Shown piece after piece: positions 19,736 through 32,229 of a DNA stretch of 64,000 nucleotides (within the stretch, counting starts at the first letter, position 1; each line of letters starts with the position of its first letter). The notes beneath the pieces are model-generated. The model was not told the origin of the DNA and made no database searches. It worked only from the letters and a program-made list of their open reading frames with translations. The position numbers and the translations under genes are program-made. This DNA comes from Adenophora triphylla var. japonica (Eukaryota; Streptophyta; Magnoliopsida; Asterales; Campanulaceae): contig JAFEMH010002509.1 of assembly GCA_022495995.1 (NCBI GenBank), positions 1 through 64,000 on the forward strand. The letters run 5' to 3'.

Positions 19736-20960
19736 GCAGCCTTGTCACCATTCACCGGGTGTACAAAGGGATTCCCGTCGAGGTCCGCAAGTTGCATGAG
19801 CTCCTCCTGAGAAGATCTTCTGGACGACATATGGCCCGACCCATACAGGTTCCCATTTGCCGAGGGGGTTGACACGGACTGGGGGCTTTTCTTTTAAAAC
19901 GAGATCACCTTCTCGGATCTCCCGATGCTTTACTTTCTTGTCAAAGGCTCTGGCCATTCTTCCTTGGTAGGCTCGGATGTGTTCCATGGCTTTCAATCGT
20001 CGCTCATCTAGCAGGCCAATTCGTCATGGCGACTCGGGAGCCATTCGACCTCGTTGATCCGGCTTTCCAAAGAAGATACCTGAGCGAGGGGATCTCTAGC
20101 TCGATTGGGAGCACGGCTTCCATTCCGTATGTGAGGGCAAACGGTGTTTCCTGCCTTGCCGTTCGACCTGATGTCTGTAGCCCCGCAGTGCCAGTGTAAC
20201 TTCTCGGCCAATCTCTCGCCTTGGACACCATTTTCCTGATGATATTTTCCAGAGTCTTGTTTGCCGCTCGACGGCTCCGTTGGCTGGGGGCCCGTAAGGA
20301 GATGACTTGTGACGGGTTATTCGGAATTCTCGCGCAGCCTGCCGCATTCCCTTCGAAGTGGGATCCATTATCTCGAAATGATTTCGGCCGGCAACCCGTA
20401 TCCGCATATGATGTTCTCTTTGATGAAGAGGGCTACTTTCCTTGAGTTGAGGATTTTGTAGGACTTGGCTTCAACCCACTTGGTGAAATAATCCACGCCT
20501 ACCAGACGAATTCGTGGCCGTTCGCCCGATGGTGTGATTTTGCCTATGACATCGATTCCCCAAGTGACGAAAGGCCAAGGGGTTGCTCACAGCAAGATAA
20601 CCTCGTGAGGAGGCAAGTGATTAAGATTGGAGTATCGCCGGCATTTGTCGCAGCTTTTGACGAACCGGATGCGCCGACTTCCATGGAGATCCAAAAGTAC
20701 CCCATTCTCGCATGATTTGCATCGTGGCTCGAGCATTCATGTGAGGGCCGCAGTACCACCATGTATTTCTCTCATGAGTTCCTTAGCCTCTGTTTGCCGA
20801 TACATCGCAGAGGGGGCCTTCGATAACGCTTCTTGTATAGCATATTTCCCAAAAGAACATAATGGGAGGCGAGCCGCTTGTGGCCGAGAGACTTTTCGCT
20901 TTGATTCCTTCTTTATATTCCCCATCTTCATTTTTGAAGGAGGCTTCTCCGTTCTTAAGG
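19736..20960 (-). pseudogene. A2 integrase, frameshifted
   Basis: Ty3/gypsy integrase in pieces. The C-terminal part (19745-19996) reads DKKVKHREIREGDLVLKE and GKWEPVWVGPYVV, a GPY/F-type end. The core fragment (about 20260-20400) reads AAREFRITRHKSSPYGPPAN followed by GAVE, with the third catalytic acid. The zinc-finger side (20544-20762) has MRMGYFW and CDKCRR-like residues across a shift, followed by the WGIDVIGKI and DYFTKWVEAK blocks typical of Tat integrases. Many one-base indels make it non-functional. Confidence 0.8.
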
Positions 20961-21900
20961 TACCGGTAGATCCGAGTGTACTGTGGATCATCGGCGGTTC
21001 GGCTTCCGCTTCGATTTCAAAGCAATAAGCGGGATTTTCTCTTCTCCCGACTCGAATGGTTTGACGGACTTTCCTTCGGGTATTTCAACGAGGGAGGCTA
21101 GCGTTGCGCAGCATCCGCAAATCATTGCGATCTCTGGGCAAGTAATGAAAGCCGATCTCCTTGAATTGAGTTACTAGCTCTTCCATGTAAGTGTGATATT
21201 TCTCAGAGACTCGGGTCCACGGTCCGCCTTCCATTTGTTAGAGACTGATTGATGATGAGGGCAGAGTCACCATACACCTCCAACTCCTTGATATTTCTTT
21301 CAAGGGCGGCTTCCAACCCGGCTATGCAAGCTTCATATTCAAGAATATTGTTGGTGACTTCGAAGTTCAACCTTCATCAAGCATGGGGGCGTGTTCGTCG
21401 CAGGATCGACCGTAAGCATTCCTATTCCGTTCCCTTTTGTTTGACGCCCGTCGAAGAAGAGTTGCCGCCGATTTTCTCCTTCTAGAGCGAAGATTCCATC
21501 ATCGGGAAATTGAGGTTCGTGTCCTCGACTCATCACTTGGGAAATCGGCCAAATGTTCTGCCATTATGCGCCCTTTTACAGATTTCCTTGAAACATAAGT
21601 GATGTCATATTCGGCCAAAAAGAACGACCATTTTGCCAACCTCATGGAGATGGAAGGCTTGTCGAACGTATATTTGATGGGGTCTATCCTTGAGACAAGA
21701 TGTATCGGGTGAGACCGCATGTAGTGTTTCAACTTTCCCACTACCTGCACCAAACCTCGCGCAAGTCTTCTCGCAAGCGTAGTAATTGAGTTCGCTTCCT
21801 TGGAGCTTTCTCGCTACGAAATAGATGGCATTTTCGATCTTGGAATCTTTCTTCTCTTGAGCTAGCATAGCCCCAATTGTCGTATCCGTGACGCTAGATA
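20961..21900 (-). pseudogene. A2 RNase H region, frameshifted
   Basis: Two RNase H-related parts, as expected in the Tat lineage. The one next to RT (21499-21868) reads IENAIYFVARKLQGSELNYY, PIKYTFDKPSISMRLAKW and YVSRKSVKG. The other (about 21240-21360) reads, across shifts, NNILEYEACIAGLEAA and VYGDSALIINQS. The second resembles the extra archaeal-type RNase H of Tat elements. All are broken. Confidence 0.7.
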
Positions 21901-22770
21901 TAGCAAGAGTGGCTTTTGCCGATGTGGTGGGCAGAGAATCTGGGATTCACAAGGTATGCCTTGATCTGTTCAAAGGCAAGCCGACATTCCGAGTCCATTC
22001 TGTGTAGGCATTTTTCTTCATCAACTTGAAGATCGGCTCGCAGATCGAGGTCACCTGATTTACAAAGCGGCTTATGTATTGCAGCCTTCCCATGAAGGAT
22101 TTCACTTCGTCGGTTGTCCTGGTGGCTTCATTTCAACTATCGCCTTGATTTTCTGGGATCTACTTCGATTCCCCGTTCGTCACCATATATCCTAGCACCT
22201 TACCTCGTCTTACACCGAAGGTGCACTTGGCCGGATTCAGCCTCATGCCGTGGTCTCTGAGGCGGCCGAAGAATTTTCTCAAATCAACAAAGTGCCGCCA
22301 TCTCGATCCTCCGGAATGTATTATCATGTCGTCCACATAGACCTCAATTTCTTTGTGGATCATGTCATGGAACAGTAGCCGTAGCCGCCCTTCGTACGTA
22401 GCCCCAAGATTCTTTAGTCCGAATGGCATGACCGTGTAGCGATGTGCCCCAAGGGGTTGTGAAGGCCGTTTTGGCTTGATCTTCTTACGCCATTTTGATT
22501 TGGTTGTAGCCGGCAAAACCGTCGACGAAGGATTTGACTTCATGGTGGGCCGCGGAATCTACCAAAATGTCGATGTTTGGCAGGGGAAATCGTCTTTTGA
22601 CCGGCTTTGTTCAAGTCTCTCGAAGTCTACGCAAAGACCGGATCTTTCCGTTGGCCTTGGTCACCGTTACTATGTTGGAAAGCCATGTAGGGTATTCAAT
22701 GACCCCGATGAACCCCGCCCGAGCATCTTTTCTATCTCCTCTTTCACTTGTAGGGACCATTCGGGCTTAA
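21901..22770 (-). pseudogene. A2 reverse transcriptase, frameshifted
   Basis: The best frame (22160-22543) contains YTVMPFGLKNLGATY, the catalytic YVDDMIIH (about 22316-22339), LNPAKCTFGV and GKVLGYMVTNG. The N-terminal palm (22550-22740) is present across shifts, with the reverse-read KANGKIRSL and LPNIDILVDSA blocks. The sequence matches A1's RT at 9337-9712 closely and extends beyond the point where A1 is cut, which locates A1's break precisely. Confidence 0.85.
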
Positions 22771-22779
22771 TTCTTCTTA

Positions 22780-23500
22780 GCTTCGCTTTTCGGCTTGACT
22801 TCCGGGTCGAGCGGTATTCGGTGTTCAACTATGGAAGGATCAAGGCCTGGCATATCTTTATAGGACCATGCGAACACATCCACAAATTCTTTTAGCAGCT
22901 CAATTAGGGCATCCCTTTCAGTCCCTTCAAAGAAACTACCAATCTGCGTCTCTTTAGGCTCTTCCGCAGCTTCCCAAATTCACACTCGTCAAAATCTCTT
23001 CGGCACTTGGGCTCGATTTTCCTCTTTCCGAACAACCTCGCTTAAAGATTTCTTTGATATATTGTTCATTTAATGTGTCCGCTTCTTCATCTAGTGAATC
23101 GTTATTAACTGCTTTTAGATTATTAGTTAATTCATCATTAGTTAAAGTGGCAATTAAGGGATACTCGTAAAGGTTCGTCATTTCATCGAGAATAAGAGGG
23201 AATACAAGATTGGCTACAATTTCGTGGTCTTCGTGCGTGAGGCCATCTGGACGATTCGGAAGACTCAAACTCAACAATGAGAGACTCGTAGGACTTTACA
23301 AAGGTTGACACAAAGGGACGGGGAACCAATCCAAGTTTGGTGATCATTTCTTCTTTGGTCGCGGACGGCCCGAGAGAGTTTCCCAATTCTTTAGCGGCAT
23401 TGCTATCGAGGCCTCATGACTCTGGGGCCGTCTCGCTTCGTCCTCCTTCCTCGCCGTTGCTATCATCTCTTTGTCTCGAACCAATCAATTGTGTTTGGCG
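22780..23500 (-). pseudogene. A2 protease-RT linker
   Basis: ORF 22954-23277 contains NDELTNNLKAVNNDSLDEEA, DTLNEQYIKEIFKRG and EEILTSVNLG, matching A1's linker at 8760-8940. Upstream (23183-23386) a frame reads GLVPRPFVSTFVKSYESLIV. Function is unknown. Confidence 0.6.
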
Positions 23501-23639
23501 TCCGAAAGCCGAGCATGTGGATGTAGGGATCTTCCTCAATTCCTGGGATTTCTATTTCGTCACAATCCGACCGCTCAATCCAGATGTAAGGACGTATTGC
23601 GTCTCGGTGTGCCGCTAGAAAAATCTCATGTCCCATACT

Positions 23640-24400
23640 CGAGCGGAAAGGCTTGGCAGTAGTTCAGAAGGAGGACGTCCCACACGACGTTCATAGATTC
23701 GAGTTGAGTATGACGATGCTTGTCGATCTTTATCATGAAAATTTCCCGGCTGCGGTGGCCGTAGAGTGGGTTTGAAGAATGGTGACAAAGCCGTGATTAG
23801 GAACCTGGGGTTTGTGTGCCCGTATCATGGCGGCGTTCAATGTTTCCTTCCAAAGATGCCTCCAAATGTTGGAAATGACAATTGGATTTGATGAATCGAC
23901 TTCTTCTGAGTCTCGCTCGCTGAGTGCGTTGACATAGTTAGCATCACCGGATTCTCGGGGGATTCTCGCGAGACTTGCCCCGATAGTCACTTGGTCGACT
24001 CGGAGGAGGTAGCCCCTTGTCCGGCTAAGAGCATGCTTGGTAACGGTCTCGGCTTCGTTCCCTATGAGGAAGCCGTCGCCCTTATGACTTCAAGGTCCCC
24101 TTGTCGGTTAATGAATTTGACACATTGGTGGAGAGTGGAGGCTATGGCTTTCATGTGATGCAACCAAGGGCGCCCTAGTAGGCTGTGAACTCGGAGGGGA
24201 TATCCATTACATGGAACTTTGCGGGCACCATTTGGGTTTCGTACTGCAGTTCCAGAGTCACCGTCCCCGTGATGGGACGGACGTGCCATCATATGCCTTG
24301 ACCGACCGGGTAGATGGGATCATGTGCCTTTCATTGATGCGTAAGGCCCGCATCATGCCGAGGGGAGGACATTAACGGCTGATCCGTTGTCCACCAATAC
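23640..24400 (-). pseudogene. A2 aspartic protease, frameshifted
   Basis: Fragments in several frames. Near 24360-24400 the sense strand reads across shifts as VLVDNGSAVNVLP, the catalytic motif. About 24060-24290 reads TQMVPAKFHVMDIP, then MKAIASTLHQCVKFINRQGD. The same blocks occur in A1 at 7370-7700. The remaining part toward RT (23733-23990: ARIPRESGDANYVNAL) matches nothing I recognise. Confidence 0.65.
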
Positions 24401-24599
24401 TCCAGGAGCGATACCGTGTTGAGCTTAATGGTGATGTACAAAGCTTCATTATGTTGGGAGACATCTCTTGGTAAATCTTCGTCGCAGAAGGTGATCATGC
24501 CGCCATATAGGCGGGGTCATAGATTTGGTCCTTATCTCGGGATAGAGAGTCATCAAGCCACTCACTTCGTGCTTTTTCTTGCGAGGTAGAGCCTTTGCC

Positions 24600-25640
24600 G
24601 AAGCCCCGGGTTATACCGAGGCCTTTTGTGGCGGTTGCCATCTCCGGTCAACATGTTGATTGAGTGGGAGCGCCGCACCGGCGTCGGTTTTTCTTCGTCG
24701 GTGTATACTCTGAGCCGGACAAACCGAACTCGGCCGACCCCGAGGGGGTTGGACTTCGTCGCAGCACTGCATCCGAAGGTCTCAATTCCGTCGTTGGCAA
24801 GGCTTTTCTCGCTCTTTTACCCCCGTTTGCTTGTGGAAGACTGACCGGAGTAGAGTACATAATAATCAAATCCCCTGCATGGCTCCCCGAGCGTTCCCAC
24901 ACCGTTATCACCGCCTCGAATCTCTCCTTCAATTTTTGGCCGGAGGAAATTTTCTTTTTCTTAGGAGGACGGTCCTCGTGTATCCAAATTCCCGATAATC
25001 CCTTTCAAGGCAATCGGGACAGCCACAAATATCCCACCAAATGTGTTCTACTACCGCGGCGGATTTGGGACCTCGGGTTGAGCGGTGGCCGGAATGACTT
25101 TGAGTGGAACCGGTCCGGGGATCTCGTCGCCGGGCTCATCCGGAAGCGAGTGATTGGACTCCGCCGGATAATGAGAGATATTGAGGTCCCGGAACGGGCA
25201 TATGTTTGTCCTTCGTGGTAGCCCCGCCGCTTGGGATATTGTTAAGGTCCCGAAGTGGCGTGTGGCCTCTTCAATCCAGGCTCGCCGTCTCGTTCCGGCG
25301 TTCTTCCGTGGCTTTGATGGCCGACCATATTTCTTCAACTGTTCTCGATTTTCATCACTCAGCCGATATTTGTGGGATCATCACTTTGAGAGGGGACAAC
25401 CGACAAGATACCGAACTCTTTCGTCCCCGATCGTCGTTTGGGGGCCGCTTGCCCCGTAAGTCGACGGGCAGAGTCCCGGCGGTGGAAACATAGGAATCTT
25501 GGGGTAGCATCTTGATGTATCCGGGACGATTAAGAAGAGGAGGAGAACCCTCTTCCTTCTTTGCGGTAAAAGTGCCATCGGAATTGAGACCGATAGTCAA
25601 ACCATGACTTGCGACAACCCCTTAAGGTCATCAATTTGAG
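24600..25640 (-). pseudogene. A2 gag region, decayed
   Basis: Open stretches 24648-24932, 25051-25338 and 25355-25600 are rich in Pro, Arg and charged residues. One (about 25260-25338) reads KKYGRPSKPRKNAGTRRR, suggesting a basic region. I cannot find a clear gag core or a CCHC zinc knuckle. The call rests on position between leader and protease; the length (about 1 kb) is short for a Tat gag, so a deletion is likely. Confidence 0.4.
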
Positions 25641-27192
25641 CCTCATGTCGAAGTCTCATCTCGTTCTACCAACCGGATCCAATACCGTCCTGTCCGAGGG
25701 ATTTTGGAGGACGGAGCAATGTGGTCCCCATCATTACCGGCCGATGCGTACATTCTCAAACCCGGAGTCGGAATAAACGGCGAAGCCGATGACGCGCTGA
25801 CTCTTCCCAACTAATCAAACGATGACCCGGTCCCGGAACCAACCTTTGTGAGGAGTCATGGGGAAAGGACACGAAGGTTCGATGTCCTGGGAATGGAAGG
25901 AGGGTAGGTGTTTGGGCTTTAGGCTCATGCAACATGCGATTATTTGTTCACGTTTACTTAAAACATGTTTTATTAACCTAATCGGTTGGAAAAGATTGCT
26001 CTTCTTTTCGCAAACTACTCGATCCTGGATCGCGGGCCCCGTCACTACGTCTATAAGCCCCTCGTATTCCACCCGTATTTCGACCTCCCAGGTGGACACC
26101 GGCGAGGGTCCTATAGGGCAAGCGGGTCCCACCGACCGAAAGAAAACGATCCTAAAAGTCCGGCGGGTAATCGAGTCTTAACGAGCATTCGATGTAAATT
26201 ACGGACAAAGCCGACGTCAAAAGTCAAGATCATGTCCGAGGGCTCGACGAAAAGTCGGCATGATTTGGACCGATAAGCGTCCACAATTGATCTTGACTTG
26301 TCGTCGCTAAGCCGTAATTAGGCATGGAATAATCATTAATCCTTGATGACTCAAAGTGTCAATGCCGGGAGTCGTGTATAATTTGTGCCGCCGTAGCCGA
26401 AGTCAAGGCGCCTGGCCAATATCTTGGTCAAAGTCTCGCGGCGGAAAACCGGCGTAACTTCGACCGATTAGGGTCCCCGAAAGATATTGAGTCGGTATGC
26501 CGACAAAGGCTTGAAAGGAAAGGTCTATACACGTACAGGCATGACACGCACTGCACTAAAAACCAACCGGGTCTCTGACAAAGTGTGTCACGGACAAGTG
26601 CATGGTCGACACGAGGCTCCATGTGATGTTTGGGTAGTCCCGTGCTCATCCGAGAGGCGTAATAAGACCAAACGGACCGCGACAAGGATTTCCCGGGTTA
26701 GGGACGTAGTGTGCAAAGTGTACGGTCACGTGCGCGTAGTGTGCAAGCAGCCTATGTTCTTTTTCCGAGTAAAATAGGAAATTTTTTTTTATGTGTCTTA
26801 AAAATATGATGCATGATTTTTTTGAAAATTTTCTTTTTTTTTGAAAATCCTTTTTTTGAATTTTTTTTTGAAATTTAATGAACACATAAGCACGTAAGCA
26901 CGAAAATTCCGACAGCTAGGGACATGATTCCGACAAATAAAATTTTGACTTTCTCCGAGGCGGCCAAAACAACACGAAAAATGTGCAAAAATCAACACAC
27001 ACACACAAATGATTTTCAAAGCCGGGACGGAAGCTTGACCTCAAAAGCTTTTTTTTTTTTTAAAACGGTGATACCGGTACGTGGGATTGTTAAACCACAA
27101 TTTATCCCCGACTCGTGTTAGGAGGCGGTAACGGGAAGTTTAATGGTTTCCACCAATATACCAAATATCATTTTTTTTTTGAAAAAGCGTAA
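25641..27192 (-). other. A2 leader, no gene
   Basis: The 5' untranslated leader of A2. Positions 25980-26140 match A1's leader (5030-5190) in reverse complement. Near the primer site, 26778-26880 and 27047-27062 are A/T runs, and a short CA run lies at 26996-27006. ORFs here are short and unshared. Confidence 0.55.
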
Positions 27193-27210
27193 CTCCCAAA
27201 TGAGTCGCCA
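27193..27210 (-). promoter_or_regulatory. A2 primer-binding site
   Basis: Sense TGGCGACTCATTTGGGAG, 3 nt after the 5' LTR end, the same spacing as in A1. The first nine bases equal A1's site; the rest has diverged, so priming from the same tRNA would now be poor. Confidence 0.65.
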
Positions 27211-27213
27211 CCG

Positions 27214-28982
27214 TGATGATGTGTCGCCATTTCAAGGGAAAAAATTTGATTTTTCGCGTTTCTTTGAAAAAACCAAATAAAACCCGGGAAAAAGAACGGA
27301 GTCGCCACGCCATTTTTGTTTTAAGGGCCAAAACTTTGAAAAATGCCCGAGATCAGAGATTTGGGTTCGGAGGTCATGTTACACGCCGGGAAGGACGTTA
27401 GTGTGCACCCGGAATGCCTCGTAAAACGAGTCTTCCAAGCTGAAAATCATTTGTGTGTGTGTGTGTGTGTGTGTTTTGGCCAAAATAATTTGAAACTCAG
27501 AAAATTAAAAATTGGGATATCTTTTTAAGACTTTAAACTGATCCCATGATTTTTTGGAAGATTTTTGGATTGATATTTGGTACTCAAAAGACCTTTTGAA
27601 GTTGAGAGTCACTTCTGCCAGAATGAAAAAGGCAGTGGACCTTTGATTTTGAAATGGATTCAAGGGTCTTAAAACTTCATAATATGGATAAACTCAAAGA
27701 ATTAAAGTTGTTCCAGACACCTTAAATAAGATTTGTACGAAGGAATTTTCCATTTTGGAGAAGATTTGAGGGGTCAAAACCTTCTGGAAATCTCAGATAT
27801 GCAATCTGGATTTCCAGAAGCTGATGAACTAGCCTCTAAAAGAAAATTTGAAAAAGAGAGCTTTACTCACCCAAAAAATAAAGTAAAAATATTTCTGGAA
27901 ATCTCTGGATGTTGGCTACAAAAAGTGTTTTGTAGTCAACACCAAATTCCAAGTTTATATGTGTCCAAAAATTAATACAATGGACTGGGATCTTGGAAAA
28001 TTGCTACTGGACAGCAACTTCTCAAGAAAGAAAATATGATTTTAAGGGGAGTTTTGCATCCATGCTTGTCCCCATTTCCCTAGGTTTTGGTTAGTGATCA
28101 CTTGACATTTTAGTGGTGAATCAACTATACCAAACCATCCTTGGGGTACATTAGGACTAAGCACTTCATTTGCTTGGGAAGGGGAATTTTATCCTTTGAA
28201 AATGAGATTTGATGCTTGAAAATGGTTTTTAGGGTTTTGAAAATGCATTTGCAAGAAAATAAGAACACATTGAAGAAAATGTTGATCCTTGTAGAAGATC
28301 ATCCATGGAGATGAACTTCCATGGTGATCTTCTTGGATCTAAGACAAGAAGAAGAATGAACTACATTTTGTAGTTTGAAAATGCATGCATGGATGAAAGA
28401 TTTAGGGTAAGAAGAGGGAGGTTATACCTATCTTCTTTGTATTTTGGGGCTTTGGCTTGAATGTATGAGTGTTTGAGACTTTGAATGTAAGAGTGTTTGG
28501 GTTTGATTTGAGTGAGTGAAAGTTGGGAAGATTCAAGAGAAAAAGGTGACAATTCTTATAGAATTCTCACTGTTTTCTCGAGTATATTCGCCAAAATACT
28601 GTGAATTATGCTCTTGTTTTCCCTTATTTTTGTGATTGGAGGGCTCAATTTATAGCCCTCTGAAAATTGCAATCTCATCCGCGCGGATAGGACCTGCAGT
28701 GTGCACTGTTCATTAAATGCTGCTCCAGGCTTTGGACAAGAGGAATAATCTTTTTAAAATTCAAATTAACCAAATGATTATGTTTCCAGCCATTTCTTTT
28801 TTTGGTTTTTCTTATTTCTTTTGCTTTTTTGATTCCTTTCCTTGGTTTATCTTTTTTTGGTAATCCCCATTTTGCCCTCACTTTGTTAGAAAAGTTAGGA
28901 ATGTTAGGAATTGTTAGAAATGTTATAACTTTCGTTAATTTTATAACGAAAATTCTAACAAGCTCAAATTGGAGCACTTACA
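27214..28982 (-). mobile_element. A2 5' LTR
   Basis: The partner of 9713-11481, same length and ends. TATA box at 28644-28655, palindrome TCCGCGCGGA at 28678-28687, (GT)n at about 27451-27472. Right of 28982 the sequence changes to an unrelated copia-type LTR. Confidence 0.9.
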
Positions 28983-29958
28983 GTAACTGCTTTGAGGAAT
29001 ATAAAAGTTACCAGTACTCACATAAATTCTTTTATCCAGTGGAAATTTCAAAGATGATTGTCCTTCAAATCTCAGACATTTAATGAAGAAGATATTCGCG
29101 TTAAATGCTTGTCAGAATCCAAGTCATTCCTTCAACCCCTTTAAAGATAACAACTCTTCCATGGAGTCACTATAAATACCTTCATCAGAGCATTGCAGAG
29201 GGTTGGTGCATTGAAGATCTTTGAGAGTGAGATTGTCAAGAACTGCAATTGCAATCAAACATTGAAGTTCAAGGCTTTCAAGTCCATATAGATTAGTTAT
29301 TAGGACATACACTGTGCACACTCAATCGATTATTGTAAGTGTTTCCCAACAAGACTATGTTTGGAACATATTTATTGATCACATTACACATCCAAGAGTA
29401 ATCAGTTCAATTTGTGAACACATCTCTTGAAAACACTTGGTCAATCTTGTAGCACGATCTATTAGTGGTCACTTTCTTTTAGGCAGCTTTCAATTATAAA
29501 GCTTGCAACTTGTAATAGACTAGTGACATTAATAGTGCACCTTTCACAAATTCAAGTTTTGACCAAACTTGGTAGAGGACGTAGCAGTTATTTAACACTG
29601 TGAACCTCTCCAAATAATCTTGTCTCCTTGTTTGTTTGCTTGCTCATTATTACTTGTCCTTGTAATCGATTGAACTCTATCACCGGTTACAACCCTTTGA
29701 TTTCTTTAACTGCTCATTTGTCTTTTCTATTGGAATACAACTTGCATGATATTTTAACTTATCTTTATTTAAAACATATTCACTTAACCTATCACTTTTG
29801 TGTGAGTTAAACCAGTAATATTTTATCCGCTGTGCAACTGGTTTTCATCGGTTAGCCTCAGATAAGTTACTTGGACATTTTGCAAAGGTTTTAGAAAAGA
29901 ATTTTAATCAGGCTATTTACCCCCCTCTAGCCTGTTTTCCTACCAATTAGGCCTAACA
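28983..29958 (+). mobile_element. Element F: copia-type LTR, left-truncated, no internal region
   Basis: Plus-oriented LTR: TATA box CACTATAAATACC (29171-29178), then a leader-like R/U5, ending with ACCCCCCTCTAGCCTGTTTT and CCTACCAATTAGGCCTAACA, the usual form of the 3' end of a copia LTR. A matching TGTTAGG start is missing, so its left end was lost at the A2 junction. No primer site follows at 29959. It is not B's LTR because B runs the other way. Confidence 0.55.
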
Positions 29959-30004
29959 TAATTAATAAAAGTACAACACAAACTCACACTATATTAAATG
30001 TTAT

Positions 30005-30941
30005 CAAAAGTTGTTACACCCATATGAGCAGTATGCTCGTGCAACACTAAAGGAGATAACGTTTTATTAAACGGATCCGTAAGCATGGAATTTGATCCTA
30101 TAAGTTGTATTTATATTTGTTCATTTCGTACTCTTTCCCCTACAACAAAAAACTTAATATCTATATGCTTGTTTTTAGACAAACTCTTATTGTTGTTAGA
30201 GTACAAGATTGCTGCTCGATTGTTCTCTTTATATTATCGATAATTCGCATTCCCTCAATAAAATTGTGTAACCATATAGCTTGATTGGATTCTTCGTAAC
30301 AAGCAAAAAACTCGGCTTCCATGGTAGAGGAAGTTACGAGTTTTTACTTGGCACTGCTTCAAGATATTGCTCCACCGGCTAATGTGAAGACATAACCAGG
30401 ACTTTCGATTATCTTGGCATCCAGCAAAATCAGAATCAGAATACCCAATGATCTCAAGATGATCCGATTTTGAATATATAAGCATGTAGTCCTTAGTGAT
30501 TTGTAGGTATCTCATCACTCTTTTGGCTGCAACCCAATGTTCTCTCCCTGGATTACTTTGGTATCGATCAAGAATTCCAACAATAAATGTAAGGTCTGGA
30601 CGAGTACAGACTTGTGCATACATTAAACTTCCCACTGCTGATGCATAAGGTTTATTTTCCATAAACTTGAATTCTATATTATTTTTAGGACATTGTTTGA
30701 GACTAAACTTGTCTCCCTTAGAATCAGGGGTATCACCAATATCTTTCATTTCAAATTTGTTTGAAAGAAATTTCTTAGTTTCCTTAAAAAGATCCATATC
30801 ATTACTAGCAATCAAAATATCATCCACATATAAGACCAAAAATATAAATCTACTCCCACTGAACTTATGGTACACATAATCTTCAACAAGATTCGTTTCA
30901 AAACCAAATAAAGAATAACTTGATTGAATTATAAGTACCAT
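30005..30941 (-). pseudogene. B reverse transcriptase (C part) and RNase H
   Basis: ORF 30255-30941 holds the copia RT catalytic block LVLYVDDILIASND (about 30815-30860), KFLSNKFEMKDIGD, YASAVGSLMYAQVCTRPDL and the RNase H entry IIGYSDSDFAGCQDNRKS. The rest (30005-30254) is frameshifted; its last block translates as HEHTAHMGV-like, the usual pol end. Distinct frames and stops show it is dead. Confidence 0.85.
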
Positions 30942-31099
30942 TGACGAGAAGCTTGCTTGAGACCATAAATAGATTTCTTAAGTTTACAAACTAATTGATT
31001 AGTTTGATCTAAATCAGTCACCATTTCTGGTTTCTTCATGTATATAGTTTCCTCAATTTCTCCATTGAGAAAAGTTGTCTTTACATCCATTCGATGAAG

Positions 31100-31525
31100 C
31101 TAAAGGTCATAATGTGATACAATTGTCATAATGATCCTAAAAGAGGTTTTAGATGATAGCGGAGAAAATGTTTCTCTGTAATCAATACATTCCTTTTGAG
31201 TAAATCCCTTATCAACAATACGAGCCTTATATCTTTCAACATTACCTAATGAATCCCTTTTAGTCTTAAAAACCCATTTACACCCAATAGGTTTCACATT
31301 CTTAGGTAATGGAACAAGATCCCAAACGTCATTGTTTTTCATGAATTTTAACTCTTCATTTATAGCATTGATCCATTTATGAGAATTAGGATTATTAATG
31401 GCTTCATGGAAGGTGAGTGGTTCATATCCCACTAAGTCTAAATGTTCCTCATTCTCGGCAAGATATACATCATAATCATCCGTAATTGCACTCCTTCTAA
31501 TTTTATTAGATCTCCTTAAGGGCAA
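31100..31525 (-). pseudogene. B reverse transcriptase (N part)
   Basis: The start of copia RT: SHKWINAINEELKFMKNNDV, WDLVPLPKNVKPIGCKWVFK, KARIVDKGFTQKECIDYRET and FSPLSSKTSFRIIM. It joins the next fragment across about 160 bp that still encode RT (HQMDVKTTFLNGEI-like, 30950-31095) with shifts. Confidence 0.85.
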
Positions 31526-32229
31526 TGGTTCTTCTTGGATTTGTTGAATTTGATCCTCATTATCAACATTTTCATGTTGTTCAAGATTTATAGAAGATTC
31601 TTCATTGTTTTTAATTGTATATTCCTGTTGAATTTCAGGTATACGTACTTGATTTTCAACAGGAACAATGGGAAGAGGTATAGAAATGGATTCCTCTTCT
31701 TCTTCAAATTCAAAACTATTCCCAATTTTCCTTCTAAATTCAATATTCTCAAAGAACCTAGCATTTCACGTTTCAAAAAAGGTTCTAGTTTTGGGTCATA
31801 GAATGTATATCCCCTATAGCTCTCAGCATATATTACAAAATAGCTACTAATGGTCTTAGCGTCCAGTTTGCCTTCATTTGGCCTTTATGACCTTGCTTCT
31901 GTTGGACAACCCTATACATGAAGATGATTTAGAGACGGTTTCTTGTTCGTCCATAATTCATAAGGGATTTTGTCGGTAGCCTTTGAAGGTGCTCTATTGA
32001 GAATGTAAGCATCGGTTTTTAATGCATCTCCCCAAATGAGTGTGGTAAGGAAGTACAAGAGATCATACTACTTACCATATCTGTAAGGGTTCTATTACGT
32101 CTCTCAGCTACACCATTCATGCTAGGTTTGCCTGGCATGGTGTAGTAAGGGACAATCCCACACTCTTCAAGGTAGCGAGCAAAAGGACTTGGACGTTGTT
32201 ACTCAAACTGTCATTCCGTCCGTAGTATT
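31526..32229 (-). pseudogene. B integrase (C part) and linker
   Basis: Frameshifted sequence including NGVAERRNRTLTDMV (about 32080-32125), the integrase region around its third catalytic residue, then NRAPSKATDKIPYELW and YFVIYAESYRGYTFYDPKL. Its N-terminal half lies beyond C at 53797-54190. Confidence 0.75.
32225..32229. repeat. Target-site duplication of C, left copy
   Basis: gtatt at 32225-32229 equals gtatt at 53792-53796, immediately outside C's LTR ends TGACGCGCC...GTGACA. Confidence 0.8.

Larger units (their letters stand above)
9713..28982 (-). mobile_element. Element A2: 19.3-kb Ogre/Tat-like retrotransposon with antisense genes
   Basis: Minus strand, both LTRs present (9713-11481 and 27214-28982, each 1769 bp, starting TGTAAG and ending ATCATCA in sense). 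Sense order from the right: 5' LTR, primer site, leader, gag, protease, linker, RT, RNase H, integrase, antisense gene region, minisatellites, purine tract, 3' LTR. All sense ORFs are broken. The LTR copies are very similar, with scattered substitutions and a different (GT)n length, so insertion was fairly recent despite dead coding regions. No matching 5-bp target duplication is seen (TGGTG left, GTAAC right). Confidence 0.85.

Noticed and set aside
28983..28985. GTA shared after both A2 LTRs (11482 and 28983) as a possible target duplication
   Set aside because: The first GTA belongs to A2's internal polypurine tract, so it cannot be a target site; the 3-bp match is chance.
29628..29810. 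Plus ORF of 60 residues
   Set aside because: Within the R/U5 part of LTR F; short and hydrophobic with no support.
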